Below, one piece after another: positions 35,776 to 43,366 of a stretch of DNA of 64,000 nt. Every line of letters begins with the position of its first letter. Position 1 is the stretch's first letter. The notes below the pieces were generated by a model, which worked only from the letters and a program-made list of their open reading frames with translations, ran no database searches and was not told where the DNA came from. Position numbers and translations under genes: made by a program. This DNA is from Exercitatus varius (GTDB lineage: Bacteria; Pseudomonadota; Gammaproteobacteria; Enterobacterales; Pasteurellaceae): contig NZ_JARQTO010000008.1 in assembly GCF_029577735.1 (NCBI RefSeq), positions 1-64,000 on the forward strand. The letters are read 5' to 3'.

Positions 35776-35796
35776 AGGGCATGATAATCATGCCCT
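35776..35796 (-). terminator. hairpin between the second dctP and the SDR gene
   Basis: AGGGCATGAT and ATCATGCCCT are perfect complements around a single A. No T run. It lies in the 61-bp gap after the binding-protein gene, as after araF and flp, and likely raises the binding protein over downstream genes. Confidence 0.65.
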
Positions 35797-35808
35797 AATA
35801 ACTCATGA

Positions 35809-36795
35809 TTATCGCGCTTCATCAATTTTTTGTACCATCGGGCCGATAACCGGATCCGAAAGCGCTTTATCATGCATAGGTTTTACCGCATCGACAAAGG
35901 GTTGTTTATCCACTTTAACGAACTCGACTCCCATCGTATCTTTTGCTTTTTGAATTTCTTCCTGAGTAGCTTTAGCCCAAAGATCCTTATGAGTCATCAT
36001 GGAATGATCCGCCGCTTCTTTCACAATTTTTTGCTGTTCCGGCGTTAATTTGGCCCAGGATTTCTCGCTGATTAGCAGAACATCAGGAATAATCGTGTGC
36101 TCATCTTCACTATAAAACTTCGCCACCTCGCCATGACGCATTAATGTTAAAGCGGTCGGATTGTTTTCCGCCGCATCTACGACACCTTGCTGAAGGGCGG
36201 TATAAAGTTCGCCAAACGCTAACGGAGTTGCTGATGCACCCATTAATTTCATCATTTCCAACGCACTTGGGCTTGGTTGTACCCGAACTTTTAAGCCTTT
36301 TAAATCCGCCGGAGTTTTAATTGGTTTTTTCGCATAAAAACTGCGAGAACCCGCATCATAATAAGTTAAACCGATAAATCCCTTGCCTTTTGTGGAATCT
36401 AAAATTTTTCCGCCGATTTCAGGATCCTGTAATACTTTGTAATAATGCGCGCTATCTTTGAATAAATACGGAACATTAAACGCACCGTAAAGCGGTTGGA
36501 ATGCTTCCAATTCACTTGCATTTGATTTCGCCATATCAAGAGAACCCGACTGGATCAATTCCATGGATTCACGTTGATTGCCCAATTGACTGTTTGGATA
36601 AATGCGAATGACCACTTCACCATCCGTCGCCTTTTTAACTTCATCCGCCATAGCCTGCATAGAAATATGTACCGGGTGCGTTTTATCATTATTATGACTA
36701 AGTTTAAGTGTTGTTTTTGCCGTAACAGAAAAGGACATCGTTGCGACGAGCAAGCCGCCAAGAGCTAAGGTAATTGCATGTTTCTTAATTAACAT
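35809..36795 (-). CDS. dctP: TRAP transporter substrate-binding protein, system 2
   Basis: Periplasmic binding protein of the DctP family, 328 residues. Normal Sec signal peptide (cleavage about SVTA at residue 26), not a lipoprotein, unlike system 1. Family marks: KLSHNNDKTHPVHISM, RIYPNSQLGNQRESME, GLKVRVQPSPSALEMMKLMGA with the ligand Arg, LQQGVVDAAENNP. It is transcribed away from its likely membrane partners dctQ2-dctM2 across a shared control region, an unusual split for a TRAP system. Followed by a hairpin, then SDR and uxaC. Confidence 0.93.
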   Translation of the reverse strand: MLIKKHAITLALGGLLVATMSFSVTAKTTLKLSHNNDKTHPVHISMQAMADEVKKATDGEVVIRIYPNSQLGNQRESMELIQSGSLDMAKSNASELEAFQPLYGAFNVPYLFKDSAHYYKVLQDPEIGGKILDSTKGKGFIGLTYYDAGSRSFYAKKPIKTPADLKGLKVRVQPSPSALEMMKLMGASATPLAFGELYTALQQGVVDAAENNPTALTLMRHGEVAKFYSEDEHTIIPDVLLISEKSWAKLTPEQQKIVKEAADHSMMTHKDLWAKATQEEIQKAKDTMGVEFVKVDKQPFVDAVKPMHDKALSDPVIGPMVQKIDEAR

Positions 36796-36867
36796 AAAAT
36801 GTTCTCCGTTCGAAAAAGATTCAAAATCTTAGCAATGATATAGCTCACAACTCCATTGCCGCAAAAG

Positions 36868-36873
36868 ATATTA
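36868..36873 (-). promoter_or_regulatory. -10 of the second dctP operon
   Basis: TAATAT on the minus strand; the shared CRP site would be centred about 60 bp before its start, the class I position. TTTTGGTC just upstream resembles one arm of the UxuR operator. Confidence 0.45.
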
Positions 36874-36913
36874 GACCAAAACAACAAACCGCTCTACCAA
36901 ATTTATTTAAATT

Positions 36914-36929
36914 TGTGATACACATCACA
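36914..36929. promoter_or_regulatory. perfect CRP site in the divergent hexuronate control region
   Basis: TGTGATACACATCACA fits TGTGA-N6-TCACA at all ten positions and the flanks (AAATT/AATT) extend the dyad. It lies between the divergent dctP2 and dctQ2 operons and can serve both: about -60 for the leftward and about -70 for the rightward promoter. Confidence 0.85.
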
Positions 36930-36979
36930 AATTGAATAAAATTCATAAAAAAACAGTACATTTCAGCAGCTATTACCTG

Positions 36980-36996
36980 TATATTTGGTTTACCAA
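36980..36996 (+). promoter_or_regulatory. dctQ2 operon -10 and UxuR-type operator
   Basis: TATATT (36980-36985) as -10, immediately followed by TTGGTTTACCAA (36985-36996), which matches the ExuR/UxuR core TTGGTATACCAA in 11 of 12 bases. A half-site (ATTTGGTTTGAC) recurs at about 37025-37036. A bound repressor would cover the transcription start. uxuR itself is the fourth gene of this operon. Confidence 0.75.
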
Positions 36997-37064
36997 TTTA
37001 TCATAAATAAACTTTTCATAAGACATTTGGTTTGACTCTTCATTGATATTGTTAAGGAGACTAT

Positions 37065-37556
37065 ATGACAACGTTCATATCTTTACTTAACCGAATACTC
37101 GCAACTTTTTGCGTCGTATTATGTATAGGTCTTGTCATTTCCGTAGTTTGGCAAGTGTTTTCTCGTTATATTTTGAATGCGCCAAGTGCATTTACCGATG
37201 AAACGGCCCGTTTCTTATTTATTTGGGTCGGACTGGTCGGTGCCGCTTACGGTTTAGGAAAAAAGAAACATTTGGCTATCGATTTATTATTAATGAAATT
37301 TGAAACGTCCCCTAAAAAACAGGCGTTACTCCGGTTCATTATTAATTCGGTTAGTATCTTCTTTGTTGTTGTCATTATGTGTTACGGCGGCATGAAACTC
37401 GTTTTAGATACAATAGAGGCCGGGCAAATTTCTCCCGTATTGGGAATTCAAATGGGGTTGGTTTATCTCGCGCTTCCCGTCAGCGGTTTTTTTATGTTGA
37501 TTTTCTTAGCAAGAGATTTAATTGCTGATATCCGTCAACTTTCCGGTCAGAATTAA
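37065..37556 (+). CDS. dctQ: TRAP transporter small permease, system 2
   Basis: Small membrane subunit. 163 residues, four hydrophobic segments (about 9-31, 46-64, 86-108, 125-146) and the family motif SAFTDETARFLFIWVGLVGAAYG. AAGGAG is 7 nt before the ATG. First gene of the rightward operon dctQ-dctM-GH31-uxuR-uxuA. Confidence 0.92.
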   Translation: MTTFISLLNRILATFCVVLCIGLVISVVWQVFSRYILNAPSAFTDETARFLFIWVGLVGAAYGLGKKKHLAIDLLLMKFETSPKKQALLRFIINSVSIFFVVVIMCYGGMKLVLDTIEAGQISPVLGIQMGLVYLALPVSGFFMLIFLARDLIADIRQLSGQN

Positions 37557-37567
37557 AGGAGCCTCAT

Positions 37568-38869
37568 ATGGAATGGACAACAATTCTCACATTAGCGGGG
37601 AGTTTCTTCTTTTTTCTTGCTATTGGTGTACCAATTTCTTTCGCTATCGGCGTATCATCATTTTTAACTATTTTGCTCGCTCTACCTGTGGAATCGGCAA
37701 TTGCGGTAATCTCGCAAAAAATGGCGTCCGGTTTAGATAGCTTCTCACTGCTTGCGATTCCGTTTTTCATTTTGGCGGGTAATATTATGAATCGCGGCGG
37801 AATTGCGTTACGTTTAATTGAATTTGCAAAAGTTCTCGGTGGTCGTTTACCGGGTTCTCTGGCACATGTGAACGTGCTTGCGAATATGATGTTTGGTTCT
37901 ATTTCCGGCTCAGCCGTTGCGGCGGCGGCAGCCGTGGGCGGAACAATGGCGCCGTTGCAAAAGAAAGAAGGTTATGATCCGGCATTTTCCGCAGCGGTTA
38001 ACATCACTTCTTCACCGACCGGTTTATTAATTCCGCCAAGCAATACCTTCATTGTTTACTCATTGATTTCCGGCGGTACATCAATCGGCGCATTGTTTTT
38101 AGCAGGTTATATTCCCGGGATTTTAATGGGTTTAGGCATTATGCTTATCGCCTATTTTATTGCGAAGAAAAATAAATACCCGGTTTCGCCGAAACCGACT
38201 TTTAAAGAAGTCACGACCAAAACCCTTGACGCCTTACCAAGCTTAGGTCTCGTGATTGTGATTATCGGCGGTATCATCGCGGGTATTTTCACCGCAACCG
38301 AAGCTTCGGCGATTGCGGTAATTTATACCTTGATTCTTTCAATGTGTATTTACCGTGAAATCAGCCTGAAAGAATTGCCCTCAATCATTTTAGACGCAAT
38401 GGTGACAACCTCTATCGTGTTGTTATTAATCGGTGCGTCAATGGGCATGTCCTGGGCAATGGCGAATGCGGATATTCCTTACACAATTAGTGATGCGTTG
38501 CTCAACATTTCAGACAACCCAATCGTCATCCTCTTGATTATCAATGTCATTTTACTCATCGTCGGTACCTTTATGGATATGACGCCTGCGTTATTGATTT
38601 TTACACCGATTTTCTTACCGATTGTGACGGAATTAGGCATGGATCCCGTGCATTTCGGCATCTTAATGACATTTAATTTATCCATTGGTATTTGTACGCC
38701 GCCCGTAGGCTCCACCTTATTCGTGGGCTGCTCGGTGGCGGGAGTGAAAATTGATAAAGTCATCAAACCGTTACTTCCGTTTTATGCCGTATTAATTTTA
38801 ACGCTGTTTATTGTGACATTTGTGCCGCAATTAAGCTTGTGGTTGCCGCAAACATTACTCGGTTATTAA
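37568..38869 (+). CDS. dctM: TRAP transporter large permease, system 2
   Basis: Large membrane subunit, 433 residues, about 12 hydrophobic segments. DctM motifs: PFFILAGNIMNRGGI, MMFGSISGSAVAAAAAVGG, PTGLLIPPSNTFIVYSLISGG, GICTPPVGSTLFVG. AAGGAG is well placed. Partner binding protein is the divergent gene at 35809-36795. A uronate or uronate-containing sugar is the expected cargo, given the GH31 enzyme that follows. Confidence 0.93.
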   Translation: MEWTTILTLAGSFFFFLAIGVPISFAIGVSSFLTILLALPVESAIAVISQKMASGLDSFSLLAIPFFILAGNIMNRGGIALRLIEFAKVLGGRLPGSLAHVNVLANMMFGSISGSAVAAAAAVGGTMAPLQKKEGYDPAFSAAVNITSSPTGLLIPPSNTFIVYSLISGGTSIGALFLAGYIPGILMGLGIMLIAYFIAKKNKYPVSPKPTFKEVTTKTLDALPSLGLVIVIIGGIIAGIFTATEASAIAVIYTLILSMCIYREISLKELPSIILDAMVTTSIVLLLIGASMGMSWAMANADIPYTISDALLNISDNPIVILLIINVILLIVGTFMDMTPALLIFTPIFLPIVTELGMDPVHFGILMTFNLSIGICTPPVGSTLFVGCSVAGVKIDKVIKPLLPFYAVLILTLFIVTFVPQLSLWLPQTLLGY

Positions 38870-38882
38870 AGGACGGATTTAA

Positions 38883-41273
38883 ATGAAAACATTAAAACAA
38901 GCGACGTTTTTAAAACAAGAAGGCAATCGCGTTGATATTCAATGCGAACGTGATTATGTGCTGCACCTTTACGTGTTGGAACAGGACGTCATTCGTGTCG
39001 CGTTTACTCAAAAAAACTCGTTCAAATTAGACCGCACTTGGGCGATTTCGCCGAATCGGGACGACGTGCCGTTTGAAGGTCGCCAACGTATTTCAACGGA
39101 CGGTTTCTCTTTGCCAAGCTATCAATTCAAATCAGATGGCGATGTCATCGAGATAACGACGGAAAAATTAAAAGTCCGCATTCACCGGCCGCTCGCTCTC
39201 GAATGGCAATACAATAAAAACGGGCACTGGTTGCCGTTATTTCAGGAACGCAAGACCGGCGCCTATCAGTTTGGCGTGAGTAACCATAAAATCGCACATT
39301 TCATCACCCGCAGCCTTGATGAAAATTGCTACGGTTTAGGTGAAAAAGCCGGCGATTTAAATCGCAAAGGTCGTCGCTTTGAAATGCGCAATCTCGATGC
39401 CATGGGCTACAATGCGGAAAAAACCGATCCGCTTTATAAACACGTACCGTTTTATATTACGCGTAAAAACGATGTCAGCTACGGCATTTATTACGATAAT
39501 CTCGCCCAATGCTGGTTTGATTTAGGCAACGAACTGGATAATTATCACATTGCTTATAAAAGTTATCGTGCGGAAGACGGGGACATGGACTACTACGTTA
39601 TTCTCGGACCAACCACCCTGGAAGTCACCAAAAAATACACCGCACTAACCGGCGGTACGATCTTCGGTCCGCGCTGGGGGCTGGGTTATAGCGGTTCCAC
39701 CATGAGTTATACGGATGCCGACGATGCGCAGGAGCAACTTAAAAAATTCGTGGATTTGTGCAAACGACATGACATCCCTTGTGATTCCTTCCAATTATCA
39801 TCAGGTTACACCTCCATTAACGGCAAACGTTACGTGTTTAACTGGAACTACGATAAAATTCCGGAACCGTTGAAAATGTCCGCTCATTTCCGCCAAGCGG
39901 GCATGCATTTAGCGGCAAACATCAAACCTTGTATGCTGCAAGATCATCCCCGTTATAAGGAAGCGCAAAATCTAGGCTTATTTATTAAGGATTCCGAAAG
40001 TAATTTACCCGAGCGTTCGGTATTCTGGGATGACGAAGGCTCGCATCTGGACTTTACCAACCCGGCAACCATTCAATGGTGGAAAGATAACGTTAAAGAA
40101 CAGCTTTTAGAACGCGGTATCGGATCCACATGGAACGACAATAACGAATATGAAATTTGGGATGATTATGCGAAATGCGTCGGTTTCGGGAAAGAAATTC
40201 CAATCAAATTAATTCGTGCGTTACATCCGCTATTAATGATGAAAGCCTCTTATGAAGCGCAAAAAGAGTTTGCGCCGAACGAACGTCCGTATCTGATTTC
40301 CCGTTCCGGTTGTTCGGGTATGAACCGTTACGTGCAAACCTGGTCGGGAGATAATCGTACAAACTGGACCACTCTGCGTTATAACATTCGTATGGGATTA
40401 GGCATGAGCTTATCGGGCTTATACAATGTCGGCCATGATGTGGGCGGTTTTTCAGGCGATAAACCGGAACCCGAATTATTCGTCCGTTGGGTTCAAAACG
40501 GAATTTTCCACCCGCGTTTTACCATCCATTCGTGGAATGATGACAAAACCGTAAACGAACCTTGGATGTACCCTGAAGTGACCAATATTATTCGTGATAC
40601 GATCAAACTTCGTTATAAATTAATGCCTTATATCTACAACATTTTCTGGCTGTCACATAAAGAACTTGAGCCGATGTTGCGTCCAACCTTCTTGGATCAC
40701 GAAAATGATGCCAATACTTATGCGGAAACGGACGATTACTTATTCGGTAAAGATTTGCTTATCGCTTCCGTGGTAGAAAAAGGACAACGTCAGCGTGAGG
40801 TTTACTTACCGCAAAATAATGCGGGTTGGTATGATTTTTACGGTCAAACTTATTACCAGGCGGGTCAGACAATTTATGTCGGCGCACCGTTGGAACGTAT
40901 TCCATTATTTGTAAAAGCGGGCGCTGTGATTCCAATGTCCGGACGTATGGCTTACAGCAACCCGCAGGCGGATACAATCCGGGAACTTGCGATCTATCCG
41001 TTAAAACAAAGCGGTGAAATTCAAACGTCAATTTATGATGATGACGGTTTGACCTACGGATATAAAAATGGCGAATATCTGCAATTAAACATCACATTGC
41101 GCAGTACGCAAGAGGCGGTTTATCTGGATATTCAAAAACAAGGTCATTGGAAACCGGCTTATCAAGTAATAAAATTAACTTTGCCGACGAATGAAACGAG
41201 ACAATTAATTGTTAATGGAACGGAATTTAAAAAAGGTACCGAATTAAGTTTAGCAGAAATCAAAGAGATTTAA
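38883..41273 (+). CDS. glycoside hydrolase family 31 enzyme
   Basis: Retaining alpha-glycosidase of GH31, 796 residues, no signal peptide, so cytoplasmic. N-terminal beta-sandwich with NCYGLGEKAGDLNRKG, then the catalytic barrel: nucleophile Asp419 in TWNDNNEYEIW and acid/base Asp490 in WSGDNRT, with GPRWGLGYSGSTMSY before. Known GH31 activities are alpha-glucosidase, alpha-xylosidase and sulfoquinovosidase. It stands between a TRAP transporter and uxuR-uxuA, so its natural substrate may be an imported alpha-linked oligosaccharide or glycoside that releases a uronate; this is inference, and no GH31 glucuronidase is known to me. Confidence 0.9.
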   Translation: MKTLKQATFLKQEGNRVDIQCERDYVLHLYVLEQDVIRVAFTQKNSFKLDRTWAISPNRDDVPFEGRQRISTDGFSLPSYQFKSDGDVIEITTEKLKVRIHRPLALEWQYNKNGHWLPLFQERKTGAYQFGVSNHKIAHFITRSLDENCYGLGEKAGDLNRKGRRFEMRNLDAMGYNAEKTDPLYKHVPFYITRKNDVSYGIYYDNLAQCWFDLGNELDNYHIAYKSYRAEDGDMDYYVILGPTTLEVTKKYTALTGGTIFGPRWGLGYSGSTMSYTDADDAQEQLKKFVDLCKRHDIPCDSFQLSSGYTSINGKRYVFNWNYDKIPEPLKMSAHFRQAGMHLAANIKPCMLQDHPRYKEAQNLGLFIKDSESNLPERSVFWDDEGSHLDFTNPATIQWWKDNVKEQLLERGIGSTWNDNNEYEIWDDYAKCVGFGKEIPIKLIRALHPLLMMKASYEAQKEFAPNERPYLISRSGCSGMNRYVQTWSGDNRTNWTTLRYNIRMGLGMSLSGLYNVGHDVGGFSGDKPEPELFVRWVQNGIFHPRFTIHSWNDDKTVNEPWMYPEVTNIIRDTIKLRYKLMPYIYNIFWLSHKELEPMLRPTFLDHENDANTYAETDDYLFGKDLLIASVVEKGQRQREVYLPQNNAGWYDFYGQTYYQAGQTIYVGAPLERIPLFVKAGAVIPMSGRMAYSNPQADTIRELAIYPLKQSGEIQTSIYDDDGLTYGYKNGEYLQLNITLRSTQEAVYLDIQKQGHWKPAYQVIKLTLPTNETRQLIVNGTEFKKGTELSLAEIKEI

Positions 41274-41275
41274 TT

Positions 41276-42031
41276 ATGGCTGAAAATGCAGAATTACGCT
41301 CATATAAAAAAATTGGGTCAATATTGAAACAAGAACTAATTGATGGTCTTTACCGGATTGGTGACAGATTGCCGCCTGAGCGAGATCTTGCAGAAAAAAT
41401 GAATGTTAGTCGCACGGTGGTTCGCGAAGCTATCATTATGCTTGAATTGGAAAATTTAGTGGAAGTGCGTAAAGGTTCGGGCGTATACGTTATCAACATG
41501 CCGCTGACTTCTGCGGAAAATCAGGATGAATCTTATGAAGATGTCGGCCCGTTTGAGCTTTTACAGGCAAGACAGTTATTAGAAAGCGGCATCGCGGAAT
41601 TTGCCGCCATTCAAGCGACTCGCAACGATATTTTGAGATTGAAAGAAATCTTAAATAAAGAACGGATGAAATTAGCCGAAGACGACAAAGATTATACCGC
41701 CGATGAGGAATTTCACAGTGCGATCGCCGAAATCACACAAAACGAAATTCTGATTAAATTACAAAAGGATCTCTGGAAATATCGGGCCAAGTCATCCATG
41801 TGGCAAGGGTTACACGCCCATATTAGCGATCGGGAATACCGTAAATCCTGGCTTCAGGATCATCAGAATATTTTAAACGGCATCCAACGAAAAAACCCGG
41901 CACTCGCGAAAAAAGCAATGTGGCAGCACTTGGAAAACGTAAAACAAAAGTTATTCGAGTTATCCGACATTGAAGATCCGGACTTTGACGGCTTCCTGTT
42001 TAGCGTGAATCCTGTGGTGGTCGGCCTTTAA
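41276..42031 (+). CDS. uxuR: hexuronate regulator UxuR (GntR/FadR type)
   Basis: Repressor of hexuronate genes, released by fructuronate or a related acid. 251 residues: winged helix (about 8-75; RLPPERDLAEKMNVSRTVVREAI) and FCD domain. It shares with E. coli UxuR/ExuR the strings GPFELLQARQLLES, IAEFAAIQATR, AMWQHLENVKQKL and DFDGFLF. Starts 2 bp after the GH31 stop. A near-perfect operator lies at the head of its own operon, so autorepression is expected. Confidence 0.93.
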   Translation: MAENAELRSYKKIGSILKQELIDGLYRIGDRLPPERDLAEKMNVSRTVVREAIIMLELENLVEVRKGSGVYVINMPLTSAENQDESYEDVGPFELLQARQLLESGIAEFAAIQATRNDILRLKEILNKERMKLAEDDKDYTADEEFHSAIAEITQNEILIKLQKDLWKYRAKSSMWQGLHAHISDREYRKSWLQDHQNILNGIQRKNPALAKKAMWQHLENVKQKLFELSDIEDPDFDGFLFSVNPVVVGL

Positions 42032-42056
42032 CTAAATGATTAAGTAAGGAGTTTTT

Positions 42057-43241
42057 ATGGAACAAACATGGCGTTGGTACGGACCGAACGATCCCGTCTC
42101 TTTAGCCGATATTCGTCAGGCGGGCGCAACCGGCATTGTGAATGCGCTGCATCACATTCCGAACGGACAAATCTGGACGGTGGAAGAAATCGAAAAACGC
42201 AAAGCGATTATCGAGGCCGCCGGCTTAACCTGGTCGGTGGTGGAAAGCGTACCGGTTCACGAAGAAATTAAAACCCAAACGGGCAACTACAAAACCTGGA
42301 TTGAGAATTATAAGCAAACCTTACGCAATCTGGCGCAATGCGGCATTGATACCGTTTGTTACAACTTTATGCCGGTACTGGACTGGACCCGCACTGATCT
42401 GGCTTACGAATTGCCGGACGGCTCAAAAGCGCTGCGATTTGATCAAATCGCTTTTGCCGCATTCGAATTGCATATTTTAAAACGTCCCGGTGCAGAACAA
42501 ATTTACACCGCAGAAGAACAAAAACAGGCTCAAGCGTATTTTGAAAAAATGTCGGATGCGGAAATTAAGCAATTGACCGACAACATTATCGCCGGTTTAC
42601 CCGGTGCGGAAGAAGGCTACACCTTAGAGGAATTCCAAGGTCAACTGGATCGCTACAAAGATATTTCACCGGAAAAATTCCGCACCCACCTGGCTTATTT
42701 CCTCAATGAAATTATTCCCGTGGCACAGGAAGTCGGCATAAAAATGGCGGTTCACCCCGACGACCCTCCGCGGCCGATTTTAGGTTTACCGCGAATCGTT
42801 TCAACTATTGAAGATATGCAATGGTATGTAGATACCTGCGATTTACCGGCAAACGGATTCACTATGTGTACCGGCTCTTACGGCGTTCGGGCGGACAATG
42901 ACTTAGTCAAAATGACCGAAAAATTCGGCGACCGCATTTATTTCGCGCATTTACGTTCTACCTGTCGCGAAGAAAATCCGTTAACCTTCCATGAAGCCTC
43001 GCATTTACAGGGCGACGTGGACATGTTTAATGTGGTAAAAGCCTTATTGACGGAAGAATACCGTCGCAAAGCAAACGGCGAAACTCGTTTAATCCCGATG
43101 CGGCCGGATCACGGTCATCAAATGCTTGATGATCTGAAGAAAAAAACCAATCCGGGTTATTCGGCAATCGGCCGTTTAAAAGGCTTGGCCGAGTTCCGCG
43201 GACTGGAAATGGCGCTGAAAAAAGTCTTTTTTGAAAAATAA
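42057..43241 (+). CDS. uxuA: mannonate dehydratase, E. coli (394-residue) type
   Basis: Second D-mannonate dehydratase of the window, 394 residues, same length and type as E. coli UxuA. Motifs: RWYGPNDPVSLADIRQAG, TVCYNFMPVLDWTRTD, KMAVHPDDPPRPILGLPRI, AHLRSTCRE, MRPDHGHQMLDD. Contains the segment (about residues 135-190) that the short paralogue lacks. AAGGAG is 6 nt before the ATG. Last gene of the rightward operon, right after uxuR. The two paralogues may be tuned to different inducers or metals. Confidence 0.95.
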   Translation: MEQTWRWYGPNDPVSLADIRQAGATGIVNALHHIPNGQIWTVEEIEKRKAIIEAAGLTWSVVESVPVHEEIKTQTGNYKTWIENYKQTLRNLAQCGIDTVCYNFMPVLDWTRTDLAYELPDGSKALRFDQIAFAAFELHILKRPGAEQIYTAEEQKQAQAYFEKMSDAEIKQLTDNIIAGLPGAEEGYTLEEFQGQLDRYKDISPEKFRTHLAYFLNEIIPVAQEVGIKMAVHPDDPPRPILGLPRIVSTIEDMQWYVDTCDLPANGFTMCTGSYGVRADNDLVKMTEKFGDRIYFAHLRSTCREENPLTFHEASHLQGDVDMFNVVKALLTEEYRRKANGETRLIPMRPDHGHQMLDDLKKKTNPGYSAIGRLKGLAEFRGLEMALKKVFFEK

Positions 43242-43255
43242 TCCGAAAAACCGCT

Positions 43256-43285
43256 GACCGCACAACAAAAGTGCGGTCAAATTTT
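43256..43285 (+). terminator. terminator after uxuA
   Basis: GACCGCAC (43256-43263) pairs with GTGCGGTC (43271-43278), then AAATTTTTC. Half of the stem is an uptake signal. A second weak hairpin (CCCGA/TCGGG, about 43302-43315) and a variant uptake signal (CCCGCACTT, 43342) fill the gap to ppx. Confidence 0.8.
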
Positions 43286-43366
43286 TCAACGTTTTTTTAT
43301 GCCCGACGTTTTTCGGGTTTGTAAAAACATGCCATTTTTTTCCCGCACTTTTTGCGGCGAGCAAAA

